Assembly (NCBI GenBank): GCA_039942715.1
Contig: JBDVBY010000011.1
Coordinates: forward strand, 124,001-188,000
DNA from: JABDJX01 sp039942715
Lineage (GTDB): Bacteria > Pseudomonadota > Alphaproteobacteria > Rhodobacterales > Rhodobacteraceae
Direction of reading: 5' to 3'
Length of the DNA stretch: 64,000 nt
Made by a program: the position numbers and the translations under genes. This document shows, piece after piece, positions 1 through 8,675 of the stretch. Below the pieces are notes generated by a model. That model was not told the origin of the DNA, ran no database searches, and saw nothing but the letters and a program-made list of their open reading frames with translations. Each line of letters starts with the position of its first letter. Within the stretch, counting starts at the first letter, position 1.

Positions 1-1122
1 CGCACGCAGATCGAGACCGAAGTCGCAGGCGACAAAGAAAAGGTTCTGGCTTCCGGCGGTCTGTTTGTATTGGGTACTGAACGTCACGAAAGTCGGCGAA
101 TTGATAACCAGCTGCGCGGGCGCTCTGGTCGTCAGGGCGATCCTGGTCGCACATCTTTCTTCCTTAGCCTTGAAGACGATCTGATGCGTATTTTTGGCTC
201 GGAACGTCTTGATAAAGTTCTTTCCACTTTGGGCATGCAAGACGGCGAGGCGATCCAACACCCTTGGGTGAACAAATCGCTCGAACGCGCGCAGGCAAAG
301 GTCGAAGGGCGCAACTTTGATATCCGCAAACAGCTGTTGAAAATGGACGATGTGTTAAACGATCAGCGCAAAGTCATCTTTTCGCAGCGCAAAGAGATCA
401 TGGAAACGGACGATGTCTATGAGATCGTCCAAGATATGCGCCATGAAGTGATCGACGATATGGTCGCAACCTACATGCCGCCGAAAAGCTATGCAGATCA
501 GTGGGATACCGAAGGGCTTCGCGCTGATGTTGAAGCAAAGTTGGGTGTGACAGTGCCGGTTGTTGAATGGGCAGACGAAGAAGGCGTCGACGATGCTGAC
601 ATCACTGAACGTCTTTACGAAGCGACAGATGCCTTTATGACCGCCAAGGCTGATCAGTTTGGCGCTGAAAACATGCGCTCAATTGAAAAGCAGATATTGC
701 TTCAGACGATGGATGCAAAGTGGCGTGAACATATCCTGACGTTGGAACATTTGCGTTCGGTCGTTGGTTTCCGTGCCTATGCGCAGCGCGATCCAGTGAA
801 CGAATATAAGACCGAAGGCTTCCAGCTATTTGAAAGCCTCTTGGACGGCCTGCGTGGTGAAGTGACAGAAAAACTTGCCCAAATTCGCCCGATGTCCGAG
901 GAAGAACAGCAAGCGATGATCGAACAAATGCGGGCGCAGCAGGCAGCTGCAGCAGGTGTGTCACCTGATGCCGAGCCAAGTGGGCCACCTGCTCCGACAC
1001 AGGCGGCGATTGATGCCGGTTTTGTGGCCGACGATCCCGAGACATGGGGTAATCCGGGCCGCAACGACACATGTCCCTGCGGATCAGGCAAGAAGTTCAA
1101 GCACTGCCACGGTGCGTTTTAA
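1..1122 (+). CDS. secA: Protein translocase subunit SecA, C-terminal part (5' end outside the window)
   Basis: SecA is the ATPase motor that drives unfolded preproteins through SecYEG at the inner membrane. The open frame runs in from base 1 with no start, leaving 373 residues. It opens in the second nucleotide-binding domain (VLGTERHESRRIDNQLRGR, then GRQGDPG), continues through the helical scaffold and wing region (EKQILLQTMDAKWREHI near residue 230), and ends in a Pro/Ala linker and the zinc-binding CPCGSGKKFKHCHG motif that contacts SecB and phospholipid. A TTG at 70 is internal to the family sequence and is not the start. The intact C-terminus and zinc motif argue for a functional gene. 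It is followed by 144 bp before the next gene on the same strand. Confidence 0.97.
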   Translation, partial: RTQIETEVAGDKEKVLASGGLFVLGTERHESRRIDNQLRGRSGRQGDPGRTSFFLSLEDDLMRIFGSERLDKVLSTLGMQDGEAIQHPWVNKSLERAQAKVEGRNFDIRKQLLKMDDVLNDQRKVIFSQRKEIMETDDVYEIVQDMRHEVIDDMVATYMPPKSYADQWDTEGLRADVEAKLGVTVPVVEWADEEGVDDADITERLYEATDAFMTAKADQFGAENMRSIEKQILLQTMDAKWREHILTLEHLRSVVGFRAYAQRDPVNEYKTEGFQLFESLLDGLRGEVTEKLAQIRPMSEEEQQAMIEQMRAQQAAAAGVSPDAEPSGPPAPTQAAIDAGFVADDPETWGNPGRNDTCPCGSGKKFKHCHGAF

Positions 1123-1266
1123 GACGCCTGTGACGAATTCGACTCAATTTGCCTGAAGTTTCTGGCGATTGACGTGCAATTAAAGCGCGCCAAGACAGAA
1201 TGCGTTAGAGCTTAGCTCATAAGATCGGAACCGCCGCCAAAGAGCGGTCCGAACGGAGGCTGGGTG

Positions 1267-2178
1267 ATGAGAGTTTTAGCTTCGCTGAACAAGCGGCGCG
1301 TTTTTATGACATGTGGGGTTTTGTGTATCGCGCTCTTGTGCGGGCAGGTGATGCAGTCACTTGGGTCGAACCCTATGGAAAGGGTCGACAACACCAAGGC
1401 AAAGCCGCTGCCGGTTGATCCAGCGTCAAACGCGCTTAGACCTCCGCCAAAAATGCCAGGTCGCGTGAAGGCCGCCAATGTCGTGAGCATCAAAAAGGTG
1501 TCAAAGCCAGATGCAGCCTGCCTTCCGCAACTAACGCTCAAGCGTGCTCCGGGTGCGATGATTGATCTGACGTTCCAGGGATGCAAAGAGCGGTCTGTTG
1601 TTCTGACCCACGGTGCTGTTCAGGTGACGGCACAGACAAACAGCGCGGGAACTTTGCGCCAGAGTGTGCCCGCTTTGGACCAAAAGTCCGTTGTCACTGT
1701 GTCTTTTGACGGCGATGCTATTCAATCCACCATAGAAATGCCGGATGCCAATCTTTTCCAACACGTTGCGATTTTATGGCAAGGCCCGCAAACCCTGCAG
1801 ATGCACGCGTTCGAATTTGGTGCAAAGCGCAACCAATTCGGTCATGTCTGGGCCGGAGCACCCAAGTCGCCGCAACGTGCCACGCGCGGCAATGGCGGGT
1901 TTTTGACCAAGCTTGGCGATGGTTCTGGAGCCTCCGCCGAAATTTATAGTTTTCCTGCAGGTCAGTCGCAAAACCGCGGTGTCGTGCGATTGGTGGTAGA
2001 AGCCGACGTCACGCCCGCTAACTGTGGTCAGCAAATCAACGCTGTTGCTTTGCAAACCGGCCCGCTTGGCGGAATTGACTCAACGGAAGTCGCGCTGAAA
2101 ATGCCGCAGTGCGAGGATATTGGTCGCTTGGTGCGGTTGCAGAATCTGTTTCAGGACATGAGACTGGCAATGCGTTGA
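1267..2178 (+). CDS. Exported or membrane-anchored protein of unknown function
   Basis: This 303-residue protein is not recognised. The N-terminus has basic residues followed by a hydrophobic stretch (about residues 12-28), so it is a signal peptide or signal anchor, and the rest should lie in the periplasm. The mature part is of mixed composition, with a Pro-rich segment near residues 40-65 and Cys residues that could pair as disulfides. ATG 1267 was chosen because GGAGG at 1255-1259 sits seven bases upstream; a GTG at 1264 would be too close. It lies between secA and an OmpA-fusion gene on the same strand, with only 20 bp to the latter, so the two are probably co-transcribed. A cell-envelope role is inferred from location only. 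Confidence 0.75.
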   Translation: MRVLASLNKRRVFMTCGVLCIALLCGQVMQSLGSNPMERVDNTKAKPLPVDPASNALRPPPKMPGRVKAANVVSIKKVSKPDAACLPQLTLKRAPGAMIDLTFQGCKERSVVLTHGAVQVTAQTNSAGTLRQSVPALDQKSVVTVSFDGDAIQSTIEMPDANLFQHVAILWQGPQTLQMHAFEFGAKRNQFGHVWAGAPKSPQRATRGNGGFLTKLGDGSGASAEIYSFPAGQSQNRGVVRLVVEADVTPANCGQQINAVALQTGPLGGIDSTEVALKMPQCEDIGRLVRLQNLFQDMRLAMR

Positions 2179-2198
2179 TCAAATAAGCAGCTGCCCAG

Positions 2199-3674
2199 AT
2201 GCTACATCGTCTTGCTATCGCTCTGATATCTATACTTTTTCCTCTTGTCGCATTGGCTGGCCCCATTGTGCTGGAAACTCACGATGGAAGCATCACACTG
2301 GAAGGTGAATTGGTGTCCTTCGATGGGGAGTTGTTCCGCGTAGAAACTGCCCATGGCACGTTGACCATGGATGGTGGCAACGTCACTTGCGCGGGCGATG
2401 GCTGTCCAGAACCGGAATCTTTGATCGCCAAAGCGCGTATCGCTGGTCCTGCGGATATTGTGCATCGCCTGATCTCGCCCCTTTTGCAGGCCTACGCGGA
2501 AAAAGAGGGTTACATCTTTCGCCGGGTTTTTCGTGGGGATGACGCCACAACGTGGGAGCTTTCGTTGAGCACGGGACAGCTTGTGGCGGTAATAGACGGG
2601 CAAGTAACCGACGATGAAACTGTGCTTGCACTGCTTTCTGCGGGCGACGTCGATATTGCGGTTGGCCGCACTGAAGCCAAAACTGATGCGATTCAGCAGG
2701 ATGTTTTTGCTCTAGATGCGCTTGTTCCGGTCGTCGCTCCAGATAATCCGCGCGCCATGGTCACGCTTGACCAGCTGCAAGGCCTGTTAGGCGACGGTAT
2801 CGACAACTGGTCCCGTCTTGCGGGCCCGGACTTGCCAGTTGCCATTCATTTACCTGAAGGCAAAACTGACCTTTTGCGTAAACTGCAGCCTTCGCGCCGT
2901 TTTGCGTCTGCGCAGCGACACATCGATCCAAGCATTCTGTCTGATGCCGTAACCGATGATCCCGCCGCCTTGGGCGTTGTTCCGTATTCTTCTATCGGCA
3001 ATACGGTTCCTTTGGTTGTAAGCGGTGCTTGTGGTCTGGCCATTCCCGCAACGCCCGACACGATCCGCGCAGAAGATTATCCACTGACCGAGCCGCTGTT
3101 TATGCATCGCATTGGTGTGCGCCAACCAAAACTCATCCGCAATTTCGTTGCTTTTGCCCGTAGTTTCGAGGCGCAACCTGTTGTGCGGTCCACAGGCTAT
3201 GTTGATCAGGCGATCGGCCGTATTCAATTTGAACGCCAGGGTGACCGTCTTGCAAACGCAGTGCTTGGTGCAGGTGACGCACCATCAGCAATGAAATCGG
3301 TTCAAGAAATGATCGGCGCGCTGATGCGGGGACAAAGGCTCACGCTGACTTTCCGGTTTCGGGATGGATCAAGCGAGCTTGACCCGCAATCCCGTTCAAA
3401 CCTGCGTAGATTGTCAGAGGCTGTAAATCGTGGTGATTTCGATGGGCAAGAACTGGTTTTCGTTGGGTTTTCAGACGGTGTTGGCCCAGCGGGCGGTAAT
3501 CTGCGACTTTCAAAAGAACGTGCCCGATCGGTTAGGGGGTCTGTAGCTAAGATGTTAGACGGTGCGCCGGTCGCGCTTGCATCCGAAGGATTTGGCGAAG
3601 CAATGCCGATGGCCTGCGATGATACTGCTTGGGGACGCCAAGTGAACAGGCGGGTCGAGGTTTGGGTGCGTTAA
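2199..3674 (+). CDS. Periplasmic substrate-binding-like protein fused to a C-terminal OmpA domain
   Basis: The protein has 491 residues. A signal peptide (LAIALISILFPLVALAG) is followed by a domain of about 300 residues resembling PstS-type phosphate-binding proteins. The last 110 residues form an OmpA/Pal-type peptidoglycan-binding domain, starting near LTFRFRDGSSELDP and containing the LSKERARSVR motif that lies on the peptidoglycan-binding face. Related fusions are annotated as phosphate ABC transporter substrate-binding/OmpA family proteins. No ABC permease or ATPase adjoins it, so a structural or sensing role at the cell wall is as likely as transport. Its TAA stop interlocks with the stop of the convergent radC gene over the four bases TTAA. 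Confidence 0.82.
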   Translation: MLHRLAIALISILFPLVALAGPIVLETHDGSITLEGELVSFDGELFRVETAHGTLTMDGGNVTCAGDGCPEPESLIAKARIAGPADIVHRLISPLLQAYAEKEGYIFRRVFRGDDATTWELSLSTGQLVAVIDGQVTDDETVLALLSAGDVDIAVGRTEAKTDAIQQDVFALDALVPVVAPDNPRAMVTLDQLQGLLGDGIDNWSRLAGPDLPVAIHLPEGKTDLLRKLQPSRRFASAQRHIDPSILSDAVTDDPAALGVVPYSSIGNTVPLVVSGACGLAIPATPDTIRAEDYPLTEPLFMHRIGVRQPKLIRNFVAFARSFEAQPVVRSTGYVDQAIGRIQFERQGDRLANAVLGAGDAPSAMKSVQEMIGALMRGQRLTLTFRFRDGSSELDPQSRSNLRRLSEAVNRGDFDGQELVFVGFSDGVGPAGGNLRLSKERARSVRGSVAKMLDGAPVALASEGFGEAMPMACDDTAWGRQVNRRVEVWVR

Positions 3675-4447
3675 AAGTATCCGTTAGCGCGAAAAGAAAA
3701 CTCCGCAGACTTTCCGATAATCAGGTGATCGTGCAAAGTAATCGAAAGCGCATTTGCTGCACGTTCAATTTCTTTTGTCATGGCAATATCACTTTGCGAT
3801 GGGCTTGGATCACCAGAAGGGTGGTTGTGCACCAATATGATCGCCGAAGCATTCAAGGACAGGGCCCGTTTGATCACCTCTCTCGGGTAAACTGGCACGT
3901 GGTCGATGGTGCCCTTTGCCTGCTCCTCATCCGCTATCAAGACATTTTTTCGATCTAGGTAAAGGACGCGAAACTGTTCGGTATCACGGTGGGCCATCGT
4001 CGTGCGGCAATAGTCTAGCAGTGCATCCCAGCCCGAAAGTACAGGCATGTCCATCACACGCGCGCGCGACAGTCGGTGCGCCGCCGCTTCTACTATTTTC
4101 AAATCAACCGCCACGCTTTGTCCAACGCCCCGTACTTCGATCAGCCGTTCTGGGGGTGCACTTAAGACCCGATTAAAATCGCCAAAAGTCTCCAATAATC
4201 GATGTGCCACCGGTTTCACGTCACAGCGTGGTAAGGAACGGAACAGAATTAGTTCCAAGAGCTCATAGTCCGGCATAGCCGCCTGCCCACCCGAAGCGAA
4301 CCGCTCACGCAGACGTTTGCGATGATCACGGATATAGGATGGCAACTTGCCTTGCGATCCAGTCAGGATCAGCTCTTGCCCTTCAAACAGAGGCAGCTGT
4401 GGTTCTTCAAAAGCAGGCGAACGGGTCATGCTGAAAGGCTGACCCAT
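3671..4447 (-). CDS. radC: RadC family protein (JAB/MPN+ domain)
   Basis: RadC/YeeS proteins were once linked to DNA repair, but their function is unsettled. This one has 258 residues. The N-terminal third carries a helix-hairpin-helix-like segment (PPERLIEVRGVGQSVAVDLKI), and the C-terminal half is the JAMM metal-binding fold. The HxHx7SxxD motif is complete: H207, H209, S217 and D220 in HNHPSGDPSPSQSD. The length is normal for the family. It lies 17 bp downstream of a J-protein gene on the same strand, so the two may share a transcript. The 3' end overlaps the convergent OmpA-fusion gene by four bases. Confidence 0.92.
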   Translation of the reverse strand: MGQPFSMTRSPAFEEPQLPLFEGQELILTGSQGKLPSYIRDHRKRLRERFASGGQAAMPDYELLELILFRSLPRCDVKPVAHRLLETFGDFNRVLSAPPERLIEVRGVGQSVAVDLKIVEAAAHRLSRARVMDMPVLSGWDALLDYCRTTMAHRDTEQFRVLYLDRKNVLIADEEQAKGTIDHVPVYPREVIKRALSLNASAIILVHNHPSGDPSPSQSDIAMTKEIERAANALSITLHDHLIIGKSAEFSFRANGYF

Positions 4448-4464
4448 TTATGGTGAATATCTGG

Positions 4465-5145
4465 TTAAATGTCTGCTGTGAAACAGATTTCAACGCGGCG
4501 TGCGCCTGAAAAATGCGTTTCCATAACCTCAGTGGGTACCAAATAAGATCCGCCTCTGATGTCAGATGCGGGGATGGTAAGAACAACAGGTTTCATCCGT
4601 CGCAAATCGAAAAGGTCGCCCGTCGGAACAGCAACTTTGTTCACATTGTTCAAGAGCTTGACAGGAACTGTATAGGCATACTTGCGACCTGCACGTTTTT
4701 GATGCGTTGCCAATAGGCCGTCGTCATCAAGGACGGCGCTACAAGCAGCCTTAATGCCGTCAGAAAGCACAGTTTCCGTTTCCTGAACCATCGGTTTGGA
4801 GACGGGTCGCGACATCGTTTCTGAGCGAACGCGTTGTTTAGGAGTGAAATCCATCGTGGGGCGCTGTGTTCGGGAAATCGGACGCTCGCTATTATCTGCA
4901 GCGTGCATTTTCTTTTCTGGCGCAACTGTTGGATCAAAGTCGTCTGCATCCCCGCACAGGAAGTTAAATGCGTCGGTAATGCGCAGGAATTCACCGGCTT
5001 CACCATTGCAGCGATCAGGATGCTTTTCGCGAACACGGGCGCGGTACGCTAGGCGGATATCGCTTTCTGAGGCAGTGGTAGAGTTCAGGCCCAATACAGC
5101 TAAGGCCTGCGATTTGACGGAAACACGTTCGATCGGGGTCATCAT
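4465..5145 (-). CDS. Stand-alone J-domain protein
   Basis: The N-terminal 50 to 60 residues form a J domain with the essential HPD motif (REKHPDRCNG). J domains stimulate ATP hydrolysis by Hsp70, so a DnaK partner is expected; dnaK and dnaJ lie immediately upstream on the same strand. There is no Gly/Phe region and no zinc finger. The remaining 165 residues resemble no family I recognise and contain basic and Ser/Thr-rich stretches. The longest frame begins with GTG at 5151, and ATGs lie at 5145 and 5142. No convincing ribosome-binding site decides between them, so 5145 is provisional. It may be a specialised co-chaperone. Confidence 0.8.
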   Translation of the reverse strand: MMTPIERVSVKSQALAVLGLNSTTASESDIRLAYRARVREKHPDRCNGEAGEFLRITDAFNFLCGDADDFDPTVAPEKKMHAADNSERPISRTQRPTMDFTPKQRVRSETMSRPVSKPMVQETETVLSDGIKAACSAVLDDDGLLATHQKRAGRKYAYTVPVKLLNNVNKVAVPTGDLFDLRRMKPVVLTIPASDIRGGSYLVPTEVMETHFSGARRVEICFTADI

Positions 5146-5269
5146 GTACACTCGTTACTAGAACCAAATGCGCTCAACAAAAAACAGCGCTTAACTATAG
5201 GTAAACCAGTACATGATTTCGCCACATTCTCCAAAGATTGCGGTGAAAATTGGGTTAACTGTTAAAGAA

Positions 5270-5292
5270 CTGATCCTAATTCATAGGATCAG
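5270..5292 (-). terminator. Perfect hairpin downstream of dnaJ, probable terminator
   Basis: CTGATCCTA and TAGGATCAG form a perfect nine-base stem around a five-base loop (ATTCA). On the minus strand it follows dnaJ by about 50 bases and is followed by a short U-rich run (TTCTTT). On the plus strand it is followed by TCATTTTT, but no plus-strand gene ends here. It most likely ends the dnaK-dnaJ transcript before the J-protein gene. A regulatory site is an alternative. Confidence 0.5.
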
Positions 5293-5345
5293 TCATTTTT
5301 GTTTCTGAATCAGGCGCAATTCTAGACGGATATTTGAAAGCAAGC

Positions 5346-6494
5346 CTAGCTTGTCATGCCATCCCAAAAGGTCTTCACCTTTTTAAAAAAGCCGGAGCTT
5401 TCGGGATTGTTTTCTTCGCTTAGCTTTTCGAATTCCGCCAAAAGCTCTTTCTGGCGGCTGGTCAGGTTGACTGGCGTCTCAACAGCAAGTTCAATCATCA
5501 TGTCACCCGCGCCACCACCGCGAAGCGCTGGCATACCTTTGCCGCGCAGGCGCATTTGACGGCCCGATTGGCTGCCCGAAGGCACTTTGACCCGACTGCG
5601 GCCCCCATCAATTGTAGGCACTTCAATATCGCCGCCCATCGCCGCCGAAATCATCGACACAGGGACATGGCAATACAGGTTCGGTCCATCACGTTGGAAC
5701 AATGGATGTTCGGTGACTTCTATGAAGATGTAAAGATCGCCGGTCGGACCGCCGCGCATGCCTGCTTCGCCTTCGCCAGATAGGCGGATGCGCGTGCCGG
5801 TTTCAACGCCTGCAGGTATGTTTACACTAAGCGAGCGCTCTTTTTCAGTGCGACCAGCACCACCACAGCTCTTGCAAGGATTTTTGATGATCTGGCCCAT
5901 GCCGGAACATGTTGGACAGGCGCGCTCGACCGTGAAGAAACCTTGGCTTGCGCGTACTTTACCCATACCCGCACATGTCGGGCAGTTCTGAGGTTCGGCA
6001 CCACTTTCTGCGCCAGTGCCGTTGCACGTGTCACAACCAACAGCGGTGGTCACCTGAATGGTTTTCTGTAAGCCATTAAATGCGTCTTCCAACGAAATGC
6101 GGAGGGAGTACCGCAGGTCAGAGCCACGTACAGCACGTTGCCCACCACCGCGACGTCCGCCACCCATCATGTCGCCGAAAAGATCGTCAAAAACGTCAGA
6201 GAAAGCGCTGGCAAAATCGCCACCACCACCACCCATGCCGCCGCCGCCCGGACGCCCGCCCATACCGCCTTCAAAGGCGGCGTGACCAAAGCGGTCATAG
6301 GCCGCCTTCTTGTCCGCGTCCTTCAGAACTTCATAAGCCTCATTGGCCTCTTTGAATTCAGATTCGGCGTTTGGATTGTCAGAGTTGCGGTCGGGGTGAA
6401 GCTGCTTCGCTTTTTGGCGATACCCCTTCTTAATCTCATCCGCACTTGCGCCTTTTGCGACTCCAAGCACTTCGTAATAATCGCGCTTTGACAT
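5346..6494 (-). CDS. dnaJ: Chaperone protein DnaJ
   Basis: DnaJ is the Hsp40 co-chaperone that delivers unfolded clients to DnaK and triggers its ATPase. The protein has 382 residues in the classical type I order. The J domain (residues 1-70) carries HPD in KQLHPDRN. A Gly-rich region follows around residues 75-115. The zinc domain has four repeats (CDTCNGTG, CPTCAGMG, CPTCSGMG, CKSCGGAG), and a C-terminal substrate-binding region completes it. An AAAGGA site lies upstream of ATG 6494. It follows dnaK by 77 bp on the same strand, and a large inverted repeat occupies that spacer. All expected motifs are intact. Confidence 0.98.
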   Translation of the reverse strand: MSKRDYYEVLGVAKGASADEIKKGYRQKAKQLHPDRNSDNPNAESEFKEANEAYEVLKDADKKAAYDRFGHAAFEGGMGGRPGGGGMGGGGGDFASAFSDVFDDLFGDMMGGGRRGGGQRAVRGSDLRYSLRISLEDAFNGLQKTIQVTTAVGCDTCNGTGAESGAEPQNCPTCAGMGKVRASQGFFTVERACPTCSGMGQIIKNPCKSCGGAGRTEKERSLSVNIPAGVETGTRIRLSGEGEAGMRGGPTGDLYIFIEVTEHPLFQRDGPNLYCHVPVSMISAAMGGDIEVPTIDGGRSRVKVPSGSQSGRQMRLRGKGMPALRGGGAGDMMIELAVETPVNLTSRQKELLAEFEKLSEENNPESSGFFKKVKTFWDGMTS

Positions 6495-6511
6495 CAGATT
6501 ACGTCCTTTCG

Positions 6512-6560
6512 GAACGCGTGGGCCGGCCCAATCGGGTCAGGCCGCCCCAGAGACGCGTTC
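6512..6560 (-). repeat. Large inverted repeat in the dnaK-dnaJ spacer
   Basis: GAACGCGT (6512-6519) and ACGCGTTC (6553-6560) are perfect inverted arms. Further complementary GC blocks lie inside (GGGC/GCCC and GGCC pairs). In the dnaK-dnaJ transcript this would fold into a long GC-rich hairpin just after the dnaK stop. No U-run follows, so partial termination, RNase processing or message stabilisation are all possible. Such a structure would fit a higher level of DnaK than DnaJ, but that is inference. Confidence 0.5.
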
Positions 6561-6571
6561 AAGGGCACCAA

Positions 6572-8491
6572 TCAGGCGCGCTTGTCTTCGTCGTTAAGGT
6601 CTTCGAAGTCCGCATCGACGATATCGTCATCCACGCTGCGTGGCTCATCGCCCTCAGCTTCCGGATCGGCCTCGCCTGTGGCTTCAGCCTGCGCTTTATA
6701 GATCGCTTCACCAAGCTTCATCGACGCCTCTGTCACGTTCTGGATACCGCCGCGGATTTTGCCCGCATCTTCGGTTTCCATCTGCTCGCGCAGGTTGGCA
6801 AGGGCCAGCTCGATGACTTCGATGGTTGTCGGATCAACCTTGTCACCATGCTCTTCCATCGCCTTCTCGGTCGAGTGGACAAGGCTTTCAGCGTTGTTCT
6901 TGGCTTCGACCAAGTCCTTGCGCTCCTTATCCGCATCGGCGTTCTCTTCGGCGTCCTTGACCATCTGTTCGATGTCCTCGTCGGACAAACCACCAGAGGC
7001 TTGGATCGTGATCTTGTGCTCTTTGCCGGTGCCTTTGTCTTTCGCAGTCACCTCGACGATGCCGTTGGCATCAATGTCAAAAGTCACTTCGATTTGTGGC
7101 AAGCCACGTGGCGCAGGCGGGATGTCTTCCAGATTGAACTGGCCCAACATCTTGTTGTCAGATGCCATCTCACGCTCGCCCTGGAACACGCGCAACGTCA
7201 CCGCGTTTTGATTGTCTTCAGCGGTTGAGAAAATCTGAGATTTCTTCGTCGGGATCGTCGTGTTGCGGTCAATCAGTCGTGTGAACACACCGCCAAGCGT
7301 TTCAATGCCAAGCGACAAAGGCGTAACGTCGAGAAGAACAACGTCTTTGACGTCGCCCTGAAGAACACCAGCCTGAATGGCGGCGCCAAGAGCAACAACC
7401 TCATCCGGGTTCACGCCCTGATGTGGCTCTTTGCCGAAGAATTTGGTCACTTCGTCCTTAACGCGGGGCATACGTGTCATACCGCCGACAAGAACAACCT
7501 CGTCGATGTCGCCAGTAGAAAGACCAGCGTCTTTCAGAGCAGCCTGACACGGCTTGATCGAGTTCTTGATTAGGTCTGAAACAAGGCTTTCCAGCTTAGC
7601 ACGCGTCAACTTCATCACCATGTGCAACGGCTGACCATCAGCGCCCATCGAGATAAACGGCTGGTTGATCTCGGTCTGGTTAGATGACGAAAGTTCGATC
7701 TTGGCTTTCTCGGCGGCTTCTTTCAAACGCTGAAGGGCCATTTTGTCTTTGGTTAGGTCAACGGCGTGCTCTTTTTTGAATTCGTCCGCCAGATAGTTGA
7801 CGATGCGCATGTCAAAGTCTTCACCACCAAGGAAGGTATCGCCATTGGTTGATTTCACTTCAAACAGGCCGTCATCAATCTCAAGGATTGTGATATCAAA
7901 CGTACCGCCGCCAAGGTCATAGACCGCGATTGTCTTCGTCTCTTTTTTGTCGAGACCATAAGCCAACGCAGCGGCCGTCGGCTCGTTGATAATCCGCAGC
8001 ACTTCAAGGCCAGCGATCTTACCGGCGTCTTTGGTTGCCTGACGCTGTGCATCGTTGAAATACGCAGGAACAGTGATCACGGCTTGCGTGACATCTTCGC
8101 CAAGATAGCTCTCGGCAGTTTCTTTCATCTTTTGAAGGATGAAAGCTGAAATCTGTGAAGGCGAATATTTCTCGCCAGCGGCCTGAACCCATGCGTCGCC
8201 ATTGCCACCGTCGACAATTTCGAAAGGTACAACGTGTTTGTCTTTTGTGACCGCATCATCGTCAACGCGACGACCGATCAGACGCTTCACTGCAAAGACT
8301 GTGTTTTCAGGGTTGGTCACGGCCTGACGTTTGGCGGGTTGACCCACCAGACGTTCGCTGTCTGTGAACGCAACAATCGACGGCGTCGTACGCGCGCCCT
8401 CGGCGTTTTCGATAACGCGCGGCTGCGACCCATCCATGATTGCAACGCAGCTATTTGTGGTACCAAGGTCGATACCAATCACTTTACCCAT
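6572..8491 (-). CDS. dnaK: Chaperone protein DnaK (Hsp70)
   Basis: DnaK is the ATP-driven Hsp70 that folds nascent and stress-damaged proteins with DnaJ and GrpE. The protein has 639 residues, the usual length. The ATPase domain shows phosphate-binding loop 1 (GIDLGTTNSCV), AYFNDAQRQATKDA, phosphate loop 2 (YDLGGGTFD) and the adenosine motif VLVGGMTRMPRV. A linker (DVVLLDVTPL) leads to the substrate-binding domain, and the acidic C-terminal tail (EDLNDEDKRA) is typical. A strong RpoH-type promoter lies about 120 bases upstream. grpE is not in the window. Confidence 0.99.
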   Translation of the reverse strand: MGKVIGIDLGTTNSCVAIMDGSQPRVIENAEGARTTPSIVAFTDSERLVGQPAKRQAVTNPENTVFAVKRLIGRRVDDDAVTKDKHVVPFEIVDGGNGDAWVQAAGEKYSPSQISAFILQKMKETAESYLGEDVTQAVITVPAYFNDAQRQATKDAGKIAGLEVLRIINEPTAAALAYGLDKKETKTIAVYDLGGGTFDITILEIDDGLFEVKSTNGDTFLGGEDFDMRIVNYLADEFKKEHAVDLTKDKMALQRLKEAAEKAKIELSSSNQTEINQPFISMGADGQPLHMVMKLTRAKLESLVSDLIKNSIKPCQAALKDAGLSTGDIDEVVLVGGMTRMPRVKDEVTKFFGKEPHQGVNPDEVVALGAAIQAGVLQGDVKDVVLLDVTPLSLGIETLGGVFTRLIDRNTTIPTKKSQIFSTAEDNQNAVTLRVFQGEREMASDNKMLGQFNLEDIPPAPRGLPQIEVTFDIDANGIVEVTAKDKGTGKEHKITIQASGGLSDEDIEQMVKDAEENADADKERKDLVEAKNNAESLVHSTEKAMEEHGDKVDPTTIEVIELALANLREQMETEDAGKIRGGIQNVTEASMKLGEAIYKAQAEATGEADPEAEGDEPRSVDDDIVDADFEDLNDEDKRA

Positions 8492-8611
8492 ATCTTCGTC
8501 CTCTTCTTACGGCGATGTCCGGAGCCTAAGCCCATTTCGGCGCCCAGGGTCCATCCCAGAGTGTTTGGATTGCGATGTTCTGGTGTTTCAGTTCATCACG
8601 GCTTCGTGGGG

Positions 8612-8641
8612 TATATAGGGAGGGGTGATTGGCGCTGCAAG
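8612..8641 (-). promoter_or_regulatory. RpoH (sigma-32) type promoter for dnaK
   Basis: On the minus strand CTTG (8641-8638) is followed after exactly 17 bases by CCCTATATA (8620-8612). This fits the alphaproteobacterial heat-shock promoter pattern (CTTG, 17-18 bases, C-Y-TAT-N-T). It points at dnaK, whose ATG lies about 120 bases downstream. The -35 element sits inside two tandem copies of GCGCTGCAA (8632-8649). The alkB gene starts 34 bases away in the opposite direction. Confidence 0.7.
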
Positions 8642-8675
8642 CGCTGCAAACAGGTGATTTGAAGGGAATCTGACA

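Noticed and set aside
6446..7228. 260-codon plus-strand frame opposite dnaJ and dnaK
   Set aside because: It is a shadow of conserved minus-strand genes and resembles no protein family.
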